64,000 bases of DNA. It comes from Phoebastria nigripes (Eukaryota > Chordata > Aves > Procellariiformes > Diomedeidae). Location: the NCBI GenBank assembly GCA_035582835.1, contig JAYKAV010003098.1, positions 310,001-374,000 on the forward strand, in the 5' to 3' direction. The position numbers and the translations under genes are program-made. Each line of letters begins with the position of its first letter. Positions within the stretch are counted from its first letter, which is position 1. Shown piece after piece: positions 23,288-34,567 of this stretch. The notes under the pieces were generated by a model. The model was not told where the DNA came from. It saw only the letters and a list, made by a program, of their open reading frames with translations, and ran no database searches.

Positions 23288-25230
23288 AGAGAGCTAAGTG
23301 GCCAGCACAGTCTCCCAGCAACTTGACCAGAAAAGCAGAGGACTGGGAAAGGGGAACAAGGGAGAAGCCAGCTACTGTCTTGCCAAGCATGTCCTACCCC
23401 AGCCTCCTTTGTGCGTGCAGCCGCTTGGGGAAGCACTGCCTGTGCAATGCTTTGCGTGCAGACGGCCGACGCACTGAGCACTGCCTCAGGCATCTGCCCC
23501 TCACTGCCTAACATGGTCGTGCCAGCCTCTTGGCCAGTTTGTACATACGCAGCTCTCGCACCAGCTGCTGACGCAGGNATTTGGAGAAAAGGCGACGGGC
23601 CTGATTCCAGGCACCTCCTGGCTTCCCTCCAGGAAGCAGACTCCCAGGAGCAGTGCAATGGCATCCTTTCACCCCACATGTTGTATGTTTCTTAGTCACA
23701 AGCTACATGTGTATTCTGCAGATCGCAATGTCCTTCCCCAGGGTCCTACAGTGGAATCCAACATGCCTTGGAAGGGCAGTTTAAGACTGATTAGTCCTTC
23801 AAAACCACTCCACATGTATTTATCCAGTTGCTAAACTGACAGGACTTTCTATGAGTGCAAACCCTTCTAACATTCAGTGAACATCAACAATAACAAATAA
23901 AAAAACAGTTCTCACTTAATCTTTTTATGAGCTTGAATTTTACAACTGACTATCACAAAACAGAGTAGAACCTTTGAGCACTTCTGATATTGGATAATCT
24001 ATAAACCTTTTATTTAGAAAGAAAATGTAAAACATATTAAGAAGAGAATATTTTCCTTCCTGCTGTGAAATTAATATACTGGCTCCCTCATGACCAAGCG
24101 GTAAAGAAATATAAAAGTGATTTTGCCCAAATACTGGTTTCTCTGTTGCACTTTGTTAAGTAGAGCCGATACATCACTCATGGTGTTCCCTTCAGATAAT
24201 GTCAAACGATAATGAGGCAGAACATACAGACTTCAAATAAGGCAGGACAATAATACTAGGAGAGCTTATAATAAAACAATTGGCTCTGGGTTTCTTTAAC
24301 AACATCTATCTTCAAACAACTGCACTGAAATCCACCTCAGTTTACCAGCTTTTAAATGAAACAACGAGCAAACAGTCCCAAAACTGTTGACATTTTGACT
24401 ATGACTTTTAGCAAAAGAACATAAAAATGCATTCATCTCTATAAAGGTTCATCTGAAATATCTTGAGAGCTCCCTCAATTTATTTCAGTCTGTTCTAGTC
24501 CCTTGGCAACCAGGACTTAGTCACTCCATATAAACTATGACTCCTAGGTGCTAGATTTGTAAGAGGATCTTGCCCCAGAAGATACTGCGTATGGTAGCAA
24601 GGGACAGTTCTGTTTTACTCAACATTTTCACAGCTTGGCATTTCAGAGAAAAAAGAGCTCATTAAACAGCTAGTTAATATGCTGGGAATGACCTTGCAAA
24701 GAGAAAAGAGCATGAGAATATAGTTCTTACAAAACTAATATTTATGTATGTCAGCTTGGGTAGATTGAAAAAGGATGAAAAACNGTGTGGAGTGTCCAAA
24801 GTCCCAATCCACCTGCCTCTGGCTTTGCCCAGGCAAGCTGTCAAGCTGCCTTCCTGTATAAGAAAGTGTTTTATGGCCAGATCTTACTTGGCTCGTACTT
24901 TCCAAGAAGGCTGGTGTCACATGATGGCCACCCTGGATGCTGGGCTCCAACCTATGGCCTTCATTTCAGTTGGTGATCCCCAGTCTATGCTGACCACAGC
25001 AATAGGAGTTTCTCCCAGTACAGGATTTGGTGGCAAGGAACAAACCATGTTTTAATTAAAAAAGATTGAAAAATGAAATGCAGCATGTAGAGAAAAAGCC
25101 TTTGAGAAGAAAACATGGCAGTGGTCTGTGACCAATCTGATCACTCTGGCTTGCTACCACTGTTCGAGTAGAGAACATGCCCTTCCCAGAATATATCCTG
25201 TCCCTGAGGACTTAATACAGACGAAAACAT
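23288..25230. other. No gene recognised
   Basis: 23.3-23.7 kb is GC-rich with overlapping ORFs on both strands (to 134 codons). 23.85-24.75 kb is AT-rich with no ORF. No exon-like block recognised. Confidence 0.45.
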
Positions 25231-25231
25231 C

Positions 25232-25285
25232 AGAGACCAGATTCTCAGCTGGTATAAATTGGCATAATTTCATTAATTGAACCAG
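25232..25285 (+). repeat. Old amniote interspersed repeat, copy 2
   Basis: GAGACCAGATTCTCAGCTGG then TATAAATTGGCATAATTTCATTAATT. This is the better-preserved copy of the motif also seen at 991-1040, in which a 'cagattctcagctggtgtaaat' half is followed by 'ggcatagctccattga'. I recognise the pattern as recurrent in archosaur and turtle DNA but cannot name the family. Confidence 0.5.
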
Positions 25286-25439
25286 CTAGACCCTAATCTC
25301 TGGCTGCTGCAAGCTACATCTGGGATACTTCTTTTCCTACACTTTGCTGGACGGACTAGCATCCTTCTGTCTGACCATCATTATGTTACCCACAGAACAG
25401 TGTTTTTTCCCCTAGACATGCTTTTCTATATCTGACCAA

Positions 25440-25580
25440 AAGGCCATAGAAGAAAGAGTTGGCAGGAGCCTCAGGCAATCAGCTAGCCCATCGTCTACCC
25501 TGCAGCAGGATTAGCTGTACTTGCACTGTAGACTTGTTCCGTATCTTCAGATACAACAGCCTATGGATATTCCCAGGAGG
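25440..25580 (-). mobile_element. Old CR1-like 3' tail, minus strand
   Basis: 'CATAGAAGAAAGAGTTGGCA' followed by GGAGCCTCAGGCAATC, GCTAGCCCATCG and CCCTGCAGCAGGATTA parallels the reversed 3' end of older CR1 subfamilies ('catagaa..ttggaagggacctcaagaggtcatctagtcca..ccctgc..caggatta'). Only the tail is recognisable. Confidence 0.5.
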
Positions 25581-25600
25581 TTTTTTTTTTTAATGACTGG

Positions 25601-27009
25601 GCAATTTCATCCACAGCAAGACAAAAAGCAGAGGGAATCTGAACCCCTGCAGGTGCAGAGCAGGTTTAGAGGCAGCTTCTCACCAAGATCCCACCTGGAT
25701 GTTAGAGTGGCATTGGGCTGGGGAGTAGCAAGGAGCCCAAACTGCAAACACAGGGATCCACCAGCAGCATTTTTTCACACGTGCATAGGCAAGGGTAGCA
25801 AACAGGCTCTGGCTGCTGGTGTCAGTGATATTCTGAAAGCTTGGAAGAAGTGGAAGATACCCTGTGTGGTTGGGGCAAAGGATTATTTGGGTTCAGCTGA
25901 TGTGCATGGACTAAGGACTCAACAGTACTCTGAAGTTGTGGGCCCCTGTACCCTCCGCATGGGAGTTTAATGATCATTCTCTGTTCTTGTGCATGCTGTA
26001 AATTGTTTGTTACTCCAGCTATCACACATCTATCTCTTAGCTCCCTCCAGACCTTTTTTTTAAATGTGGCACTATGTTCCTGATGGATCCATTCAATGAT
26101 TTATCAAGCACAAACTAGCCAGAAGTATAAACCGAGATTTATGAAAGATCATTTCTTCAAGTAAAACCCATGAAACTGAATTACTGAATGCAGAGAGTCC
26201 TCCAGGGAGAGTGTTTCTGTACAGAAGAAAATAATTGCCATTTTTCATTTGTTCTATCAACTTTTCTACCTTACGCTCAGCCGCAGTTTGCACACCTAAA
26301 CCAATACACAGACCAAGTGTCCTGACCATCCTACACACCCTTGCAGTAACACACCCACAGTTGAAAAATAGAATCCAGTATGCTGACTGCACTGATGACA
26401 GAGAAACAGACAAAATATAAGTCCTTCTTGCCATTAGAACCACCAACCATATGCTTATTAATTTACTTTAAGTTCAGCAAATCACCCTCCAGTAATTTCT
26501 AGCTTAATCTAATCTTGCTTGCCTTTTAACACCCAATTAAAAAGACAGATACCACAATAAGCATAATAAATCAACCAACTTGCAGCAGTACCAAACACAT
26601 AAACACATCCGCAAACCTGAATGGGGAATAACACCTGAAAGAAGTTCTCAAGAAGATGATGTTATCTGTCATTTCTGTTGGAGCCTCCCTGTAACTTAAA
26701 TCAGGATAGAGCCTGCACAGACTTGGGCATTATCCCAACATATACAAGGGCACAAGTCATGACCAAAAAATTTCAGTCAAATTTTTCTGGAGCATCCACA
26801 GGGAGATGGTATTGTGTGTTCTTCACTGCTCTAAGGGCTTGGTAGAGATATTTCAGTGGAATTGCTATCCTTCAGGATTTCTTCAGCCCAAAGCTGGACA
26901 CAGCTAGTGAGGTGCAGCCTACCGAGGCTCACTGAGGACCTGGAGCTGGGCATTTGTGTGAGCATGTACATGCTTGTGTGTGGAAGGGGAAGGCAAATAA
27001 AGTCAGAAA
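25601..27009. other. No gene recognised
   Basis: 25521-25970 plus is a 149-codon ORF and 26093-26446 minus a 117-codon ORF, both without recognisable domains. A run of 11 T starts at 25581. Confidence 0.45.
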
Positions 27010-27105
27010 ACTACATAATGTCTCAAGACATTCATTAATTTTTCCAGCAATTACACGAAGTCTACACCTTTAATTAAAATTAAATTAAACTAGCTCTAGA
27101 CCTCT
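27010..27105. promoter_or_regulatory. Candidate conserved non-coding element (homeodomain-type sites)
   Basis: AT-rich block with ATTAATT near 27033-27040, TTAATTAA at 27070-27077 and ATTAAATTAAA just after, embedded in non-repetitive sequence. The clustering resembles homeodomain-bound enhancers. Simple AT-richness could also explain it. Confidence 0.2.
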
Positions 27106-28935
27106 GACCCATGTCAGGAAAGAGAGTCAACAGCTGCCTGATGGGGTAGTATCAGAGCAGACAGGGGTTTTCTGTTCGGAAGGGGTCAGTTGTAAGCTGA
27201 AGATCTCAGCTGAACCACCACTATGTATTACTTGGAAAGCAGCATATTCCTCTCTTGGTGCTGTAGAAATACAATGAATATTACTACAGCAGCTCATAAA
27301 AAGCTTCAGGGCACAACTAGAGTGCCAGGTCCCCGTTCCTACTGTGTGACATTAATGGCCTGTAAGAGGGGCCCTGACTCTGCACCTCGGCTGTCATGAG
27401 AAAACTGCACAGCAGGACAGGGGGCATGGGGAAAGCTTGAGAACTCACCTTTCAGCACCCACCACAGGCAGTGCACCCCCTAAAATATGTGTGCCCAGGG
27501 CCACCACAGTGACTGACAGCATCAGAGTTAGGCGGGCCCCTGGCAGGGTCAGTGGAGGGAACGGGGTGTCTCCACAGGTGATNCAGTGCTCCCATGCATG
27601 GAGCAAGGATTACAAGGCACAGCCTGAGATCCTGACCCTCTCCTCTTTCCTGCACTTCTATGCTCTCTTGAAGTTCAAACGGAGTCTTCTCCTAAAGGAG
27701 ACACTTGGCTGAGCTGAGCACTACTTTTCCCAAAACAGCCAAAGGAGAAGGCAGAGATGACCATCACCCTATTACGTGATAATTCAGTGACTAGAGAGCA
27801 CTTGCCCACAAAATGGAAGACTACCTCTCGGTTCCCCCTCCTCAGCACGATGATAATCCAGGCTTTCCTCCACCCACCTACATATACCCTCAGGCTTTCT
27901 CTCTTCCTGCTCCAGATCTGCNTTCCTGTCTGAGCCCAGCTCTGCTTTTGCCACCCCCAGTCCTGGTGGTTAGAGAATATAAATCATAATGAAAACTGTG
28001 GGTTTGAATGCCTTCAGGCTGAGAAGAGTATTGGATCCAGGTGCTTCCCAACACTAAGCAAGAATGCCAGCCATTATGCTTATTCCCAGTGGCAAGCAGA
28101 AATGCCACCAATAAGGGTCGCATTCTTAGGACAGCAGCTGCAGTGCTTTGTGGTGAACTCAGAAGTATGCATACAGGCAAAAATAGGATAGAAACTAGTG
28201 GATTTCAGGTTTCTTCATGCTGAAAGTCTAGATTGTGAGTGAGTTTACATGTGCCTACCTTCTCAGTGCATTCCCTTCATTTCCTGCATGCCTAGGGAAG
28301 TAGCGAATATAGGCACTTTAGATTTAGGCTGTGCTGAAGAGAAGGTATTTTGGATTGCTTTCTGGAGGTAAGGCACCTACATTTCACCAAAATCCAGTGT
28401 CAAGCACTCTGACTCTCACTGAAAGTTGCTAGTAAAATAGATACCCAAGAGCTTTATATCACAATAGCAATAAAGTGTCTTGGTTTATTGGGATAGGAAT
28501 TAGAAATGACATTAAATGGAATTTTAAATGAACCCAGGCTAAACATGGGAAGACAAATACTGTCATTCTTCCAGTGTGCTTCAAATCGTGTGTTTCATGC
28601 CTGGTTTTAAGCCTTGGAGCTTAGGTGTTAAAGACAAAGGTATATACTGCCCCAGGAGAGTTCAGCAAATCCCTTTTTCTAAAAGGTGGTTCATATAACA
28701 ACCTAATTTAGCCCTGGCATAATTCTGCTGCTTTGAATCCCAAGAGTTTATTTTGCTTGCTGTGTGTTTCCAAGCTGGGAAAAGACTCAGAAAACGGTAT
28801 GAAAAAAGCCTTTCCATGTGACAGCACCTCTCTATGTTAAAGCCTAGGCATATACACAAGTTCTGTGGCGTATTTAGTGTACTATGGCCCAGGGAACTGT
28901 ATTTTTCAATGGATCTCCCAAGATTAAGGCTCAAA
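27106..28935. other. No gene recognised
   Basis: No ORF above 96 codons, no CpG cluster and no repeat I could name. Confidence 0.5.
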
Positions 28936-28937
28936 AC

Positions 28938-28980
28938 ATACTACGTGACCTTGGGAAAAGCACTTCATCTTTCTCTGGCT
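28938..28980 (+). mobile_element. MIR-like SINE, left part
   Basis: 'CTACGTGACCTTGGGAAAAG' then CACTTCATCTTTCTCTGG corresponds to the most conserved MIR core, 'tgtgtgaccttgggcaagtcacttaatctctctg'. The expected next segment, a 'tgtaaaatggggataat' block, is not adjacent. It appears at 29290, on the same strand. Confidence 0.55.
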
Positions 28981-29286
28981 AGGTCTATCATATAAATTAA
29001 ACCCTGACAGGGGATGTTCCAGGGCATTGGAATTCAATCCTCTATAAACTGTTGACATAATCCTTGGCATCAGTTTTGCTGAAGCCAACTGGCAGTGTCC
29101 CAAACAATTCCCCACACAGCTCAGGAATCAGTGCAACCCAAGGCCATTCCCAGCAGACATGTAGAAGGCAGCCACTCCGTTTTGGAGGGAAACACAGTGA
29201 ACACAGGCTGCTCCATGCCAGTCAGCCTCTGTGCTCAACAGCGAGCCTGGGCATGTTTTGTTGACTAGTACAAACACAACTGATGC

Positions 29287-29362
29287 ACCTAAAATGGGGA
29301 TAATGTATCATTTCCTTTGTAAAGCACTTTGTGATTTAAGGATGCAACTACCGTTATAATCC
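29287..29362 (+). mobile_element. MIR-like SINE, right part
   Basis: 'CCTAAAATGGGGATAATGTA' then TCATTTCCTTTGTAAAGCAC and TTTGTGATTTAAGGATGCAA follows the 3' half of the same SINE type ('tgtaaaatggggataat...cctttgtaaagcactttgagat...ggatga'). Together with 28938-28980 it would form one element interrupted by about 300 bp. Confidence 0.6.
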
Positions 29363-29701
29363 TTGCAGACACATAACTGGAATGCCCATGGGATTATTTG
29401 AATGTAAGTAAAGGTGTCTTTCCTCTCTCAGAGTACCATATAGGGAACAGCTGCCAGAAAACACATCCTATAGGAAGCTCATGCTCACACCTACAGGTAA
29501 TGCCCGCGAGAAACAAAAAATGAAAGTAGCATGGTGGCCTATGGGGGCAAGATTTCTAATTTCCTGCTCTTTTAAGTGCAGGAGAAAAGATGTTTATGCA
29601 TTGCTCCCCTCCCTGTGAAAGACCAGGGTGGCCTTGTCCATCTCCAGAGATCCTTTGCTTTAGATGGCGCTCTCTATCCCACCTGACAGTCTTGCCATGG
29701 C

Positions 29702-29765
29702 CAGGCTACCTGTGCTTGTGTGGTGGATGTTAACAGGCCACCTGTGCTTGTGTGATGGATGCACT
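29702..29765 (+). repeat. Two-copy 32-bp tandem duplication
   Basis: Units 29702-29733 and 29734-29765 are each 32 bp. They share CAGGC, ACCTGTGCTTGTGTG and TGGATG and differ at a few bases. A small recent tandem duplication. Confidence 0.85.
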
Positions 29766-32069
29766 GTCAGCACTGGAACAGCTTTGAGCCAAGCATCCTC
29801 TCTTCCAAAAAGGGCTCAACTGGAGAGCACTTGGTGATGCTGCAGATCTGCTCTAGAGGCCAATGAGCAATAATCTGGAATTAATGCAAGAGGAATGGAA
29901 AGAAGGTAGAAGCAGAGAGAAAGCACACTCCTCCTTCTAGAGCCACTGCTTCCCCTCATCCTTGCCAAGTATGCTGGAGCTCCTCACCCTGTTTGAGCCT
30001 TTCACTTGAAAACATTTTGCTTACTGATCCTTCCAGATGCACAAACAATTGGCGTCTCCTCCAACTGCTTTGGACTTCAGTGGGTTAGGAGCTGGGTTCA
30101 AAATACAAGTCACTATATTTCAGCCCTCAATGAAAGGCAGTCACTTACGGAATGGGATGCTGGAGCTTTATAACAACTCATACTGGCATTAATTACCAGT
30201 CTCCACAGTCAAGGGCTACCTTTTTGGCCAAATGGACACACAAATGATTGCCAACGCTAAGCCTCTTCTGTTTGCTCACCCTGAAGCAGCAGGCTCCATC
30301 ACTACCCCACACTCCTCCTGCCAAACAGAACAGAATTGGTTACTCCTGATTTAAATTTGTGCAACTTTATATGTAAGTAGTCTTTCTAATAAAAAATGCA
30401 TACATATATTTGCTTACTAATGTAGGATAACATGCTGTACAGTACAATACTGATACATTCAGGGGAAACAATCCTATTTTGGAAATGGGCTATTCTGAGA
30501 CTTTTGTTCACAGCAGCTTACACGCAATTTCCCTCAGAGCTGTTAGGCCACACCTCTATGCATGGTCTGTGTACAGGTGCATTATAGCCCACAGCTGGAG
30601 CTGTTTTGTCTGTAATACTTTCTGTGTAAAAAACAACAGAAAATGGAACTAGTGATAATTATTATGGCAGTTCTTCTTCTAAGATTTTGGAAGAAACCAA
30701 TCTCTGACAAAGGGAGGCACTCCGCTATGTTTTCACGTAAACAGTTGCCTAAGTGTTCACTAGCCTGTTTTACAGAGGGGACGTGTTCGCAAGAGGCTTT
30801 CATCCTGAAATCATGCGCTCTGCATAGATGATCCTGTGGTTTTCATTATCCACTGCTCTCTCATCTCATTTCTGAATAAAGGAATAAAAATATACTTGTA
30901 CGCTTGGAAGGACCAACTTCCAAGGAAACATTACTGCTGCAGAGAAGACAGAATGGTTCAGCCGGCTGAGAACTGATGGGCTGGCTGTAGCAGAACTTAA
31001 TCCGTTATCACACCTCTCTCTCTTCTGATGGCAATATAGAAGCAAATAATGACCCCACAAAAGACTAGTTTTGGCACTAGCTTTGTATAAAAAATGAGGA
31101 TACTTCATTGCTCTCAGTAATTATTAAATTAGATGGATTATTAGCTACTAGGCTACAGTTTTTAAAGCGTTCTTTTGTCCAAGTGCCCCTGCAGACTATC
31201 ATGAATTGTCCAACTCCAAAACCCTCTTCTGCTCACTGTTCCCAAAGCTGCAACTTTCTACAGCATTTACAAACAGCTGCACTTTTCAGAAAGGCAGAAA
31301 TACTCTCAAATTCAGCTACATGTTTGGCAACATCTGTCTCAGATGTTCACAGGACTCCAGACATGGCCTCTCCCACCTCTCAAATGGAATTGCTTTTGAC
31401 TGACAGAGCTTGAATCTACACCCCTGACTCAGCTCTTTCCACAGCCAAACCACTGTGCAGGTACATAAAATAGATGGCCAGTTGGCACTAGCTCACTCCT
31501 GCAGTTTATGGTACCTGCCCTTCAGATTTCCCAAAGGAGAGTAACCCCTGCTTCAAACTATTCAAGGCCTCTTTTGTTCTGGTTTTAATCCTGCATTCAG
31601 CCATGGGCTTATTTGACTCCTGAACTGCTGTCAGCAGGAATGATGCCACTTCGTACTATTCACAAGCGATTCAGCACCTGCAGGCTCAAGCTATGAGTCA
31701 AGAAAGACAATTATGGGAAAGTAATTTATGCACAGAGCAGGAAAAGCAAGTAGTAGTATGTTGGAATAAAGTTACTATTTTGTTCAGAGAAAAGCCAGGG
31801 AGCTGAGGGCAAATGCGTTGTTAAATAGATACAAGAGGAGAGAATGTAGGTATATAAGCTAAAACCAACTCCCACTTTTATTCTTTAAAAAATCATGGGA
31901 AACAAAAATATGTGTTGATTTTTCATGGAAAAGGAGACACTTGGTCCAAGTCACACTATCTTCATTAGGCATGAAGCTTTAAATTATATATCTTGTTTTT
32001 AATGGACAAACTATTTCCACCTGATAGTTCCCGCCGCTGATGCACTGCCCCACGCCATGAAGGCAGCAC
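29766..32069. other. No gene recognised
   Basis: ORFs reach only 101 codons. 30350-30480 is AT-rich with ATGCATACATATATTTGC. No exon-like or repeat feature recognised before the CpG island. Confidence 0.45.
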
Positions 32070-32620
32070 AAGGCGCTCGCTCGCTCCGGTCCCTGTCGGG
32101 CGCTCAGGAGGTCCCCTCCACCCAGACGAAACCACTTCCTATTCTTTCTCAAACCTCAGCTCCAGAGAGCCTGCACAGAGCTCGGGAGCCGCCTGTGAAG
32201 TGCTCAGCCTTTAACGGCAAAGAAAGGGGCTGTGAGCGCCAGCCGCAGCCGTGCCGCGGGGCCGCCATGTTCGCCGCGCAGCCTGCTGTGTGTCCTCACG
32301 GCCGCGCACTCGCTCCCGAGCGACTCCCGGTAATATTTTTGCCTGAGTGACTCCAGACTGGGGCGTGAGGCCGAGCGAACGACCNGGTTCGCGGCATTAT
32401 GTCGGCCTCCCCTTTGCCTTTCACCCCAAACACCCCCCCCGGGGCGGCGGGGCGGGCGGCGGCGCAAGGCCGCCATCTCCCGGCTGGGAGCGCGGCACGC
32501 GCCGCCGGCGGCAAAATGGCCCCCGCGGTGGGGCTGCCGGCCGCTCGGCCGCGCACACGCACTGAGGGAGCCGTGCTCACGGCGAATATCCGTGTTTGTG
32601 AGGAAGCTTCGGGTTAGGGC
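32070..32620. promoter_or_regulatory. CpG island, probable promoter
   Basis: The only dense CpG region in the window. By eye, about 48 CpG dinucleotides occur in 32221-32580, against a background where CpG is rare. It carries Sp1-type GC boxes (GGGGCGG and GGGGCGGG in 32440-32460) and three YY1-type motifs: GCCGCCATGTT at 32261-32271, GGCCGCCATCT at 32468-32478, and the inverted CAAAATGGC at 32512-32520. No TATA box is obvious, which fits a CpG-island promoter. The direction is unresolved and it may be bidirectional. Downstream on the plus strand a splice-bounded exon candidate follows at 32811-32860. ORFs crossing the island on either strand (for example 32399-32617 plus, ending in a stop; 32204-32626 minus) have CpG-driven arginine- and alanine-rich translations and are not convincing proteins. 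Confidence 0.75.
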
Positions 32621-32687
32621 GAACAAGGGCTAAGCAGAGAGCGGGAGAAAAGGAACGGGGAACAAAAGAGTGATAAAACCCACATAG
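32621..32687 (+). other. Candidate end of a 5' non-coding exon
   Basis: Downstream of the island, CACATAG|GTAAAG at 32687/32688 fits a splice donor. The upstream in-frame ORF stops at 32617, so such an exon would be untranslated. The transcription start is unknown. Confidence 0.25.
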
Positions 32688-32810
32688 GTAAAGGGCTCAA
32701 AAGTGCTTCATCGGATAAGCGGTGCTCGGTTGTGCCCAAGGCAGGCTGTGAGAGCAGCCTGCTGTTTTTCATTCACGTGAGACAACTAGATCCGCTTTTT
32801 TTTCCCACAG

Positions 32811-32860
32811 AAATGAACATCTTCCTGGAAAATTTGATAAGAGCCTTGAATCTAAAAAAG
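32811..32860 (+). other. Candidate second exon (50 bp) of an unidentified transcript
   Basis: A pyrimidine tract followed by the acceptor CCCACAG (32804-32810) precedes the block, and AAG|GTGAGG follows at 32860/32861. The block is 50 bp and would be reached by a 123-bp intron from the donor at 32688. It contains an ATG at 32813 whose frame stays open for 16 codons to the donor ('MNIFLENLIRALNLKK'). With splicing the start would have G at -3. A second frame, beginning at the second base, is also open ('NEHLPGKFDKSLESKK'). I do not recognise either peptide. It could be the first coding exon of a gene starting in the CpG island, part of a long non-coding RNA, or chance splice-like sites. The read-through ORF 32732-33265 (177 codons) covers it but shows no domain. 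Confidence 0.3.
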
Positions 32861-34149
32861 GTGAGGGGAAATTTCAAAAGTATAAAGGCAGATATATGTC
32901 TGATGGGAAGAAGAAGAACTTTCTTGCGCTCTGTTGGTTTCGTAACACCCAGATGCATTCCAGTGTTATTTCAGAGCTTGCAGATGTCAGGGTGTAGAGA
33001 GAGGGCTGCTCCACCCCATTTCCCTGCCAAACTTCATTTCTTTGGAATTTCTCATACCACTTGCCTGCCTCAGGCTGAATTTCAGCTTGAAATTTTCCTA
33101 AAAGTAGTGCAGCCAGGACCAGAACCGGTTAGTGGTGAAACACTTGTTTTTGCCCATGTTAAAATCACGTACAGTCATTTTGTACCATCAAAACACACAA
33201 ATTTGTGCAAACTAGAGTGCCTCCATGCATTGAGGCATGAATTTGGCAAGGAGCCAGGGATGTAACTTTAGCCCAAACTATTAAAACATTAAAAGCTGTA
33301 GAAAATGTTCTTCTCAGTAGGGGCTTTTTAGAATTTGGCAGCTGAAATCCTTGAAGATGCATTAAATTCCACCACCATGGATAAAGGAGACTTCCCCTGC
33401 CAGTGCTGCCTCTGGCTGCTGCAGGCTGCTGGTGTATTCTCAGGTGCCTCAAATCACTCCATGTGGTTTGTGTGCTTAACTGCCCTTAGAGAGGGTTCAC
33501 AGAGGGAGCAGCGGCTCTGTGCCATCAGCTCAGGGTCCGTTACACACTCCGCTCAAGCAGAGGTGGGTATCGTACAGTATATGTTTCAGTCCCACTCATG
33601 ATCCATACGGGTGTAGATAAGAGGCCATGTGGTGGATTTGTTTTCCATTTGTTCTCTAAAAACCTGGGCAGTTAAACATTCCCAGAAGTTAACNTTAAGG
33701 TCACAAAGCCACATAAACCACTCCAGAACACAGGCTGACTGTGCAACCATCATTCCACCCCTTGTGCGTGTGCATTAAGGTGCATCTGTATCACAGGCTT
33801 CTTGCTTCAGTTGGATGGGGTTCATGTCTCTGTGGTACCCTCTGTATCATGATGACAGAAGCCCTGGGCATGTAAAGATCAGTGCTGTAGCAGTCCAAGT
33901 GAAACTGAAGTGAGAGCGCCAGGGAGCCATACAGCTTAGTATTGTTCAGTGACTGAGCATCAGGAGGTCAGCGTGCAGCCAGACCGCAGCCCTGCCTTTC
34001 AATAGCTGAGCACGCCACCTTTTCTCACTGGCTTGGGAGGCTGGTATTCTTCGTGTGCACGAGCAGGACAGGTAATTTTGCAGTCTGTAAGATGTCAGAT
34101 ATTTGGAAACCTAAGGTGGGCATTAAGAACCCAGCATTTTCTGCTGTTT
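32861..34149. other. No gene recognised
   Basis: Would be intron or downstream DNA if the candidate exon is real. No further convincing exon was found. An ORF at 33335-33601 (88 codons) is unrecognised. Confidence 0.4.
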
Positions 34150-34170
34150 AAAAAAAAAAAAAAAAAAAAA
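34150..34170 (+). repeat. Poly(A) run of 21
   Basis: An uninterrupted A tract. No retroposed gene or SINE body was recognised directly upstream, and no flanking duplication was seen. Confidence 0.85.
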
Positions 34171-34419
34171 GTGCATCTCCAGAATAAGAGAGATCACTGT
34201 ATTCATACAAAATTGCCTTTTATTTTCAGTTTGCAATGAGCTCTGCTACTGAGACCTCTGTGACTTGTCCCCCAGGACATCTGACTTCTGTCAGGGAAGC
34301 CAGCTTTCACCCACTGCAAGCACACAGCAGTACAGCCTTAGCAATGTGGGCCAATCCATCGTGCTTCTTTTCCACCGAGAAATAAATCAGACATCAGCAG
34401 GGATTTCACTTTCTCGGTA

Positions 34420-34565
34420 GGAGAGCCCGCTTCTGCCGGTGCCGCAGCAGCTGAGGAGCTCCTTCCCCTGCGCTGTCGGAGACCACCACCTGCTGGGGGC
34501 TCGGCTCAGTTCTGCCCGCGCTGCCGCTGCCGCCACATGCCCTCCCCTCCAGCCTCTGTCTTTTC
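34420..34565. promoter_or_regulatory. Small CpG-rich patch
   Basis: About ten CpGs in roughly 145 bp (GCCGGTGCCGCAGC, GCGCTGTCGGAG, CCCGCGCTGCCGCTGCCGCC), well above the local background but far weaker than the island at 32.1-32.6 kb. A pyrimidine tract with TTTTCAG at 34561-34567 follows. It might be an alternative first exon or a small promoter. Confidence 0.3.
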
Positions 34566-34567
34566 AG

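Noticed and set aside
32204..32626. 140-codon minus-strand and 72-codon plus-strand ORFs in the CpG island
   Set aside because: Arginine/alanine/proline-rich translations are what CpG-rich DNA gives in any frame. No domain and no splice support on the minus strand.
34150..34170. Poly(A) run as the tail of a processed pseudogene
   Set aside because: No coding remnant upstream and no flanking target duplication were visible.
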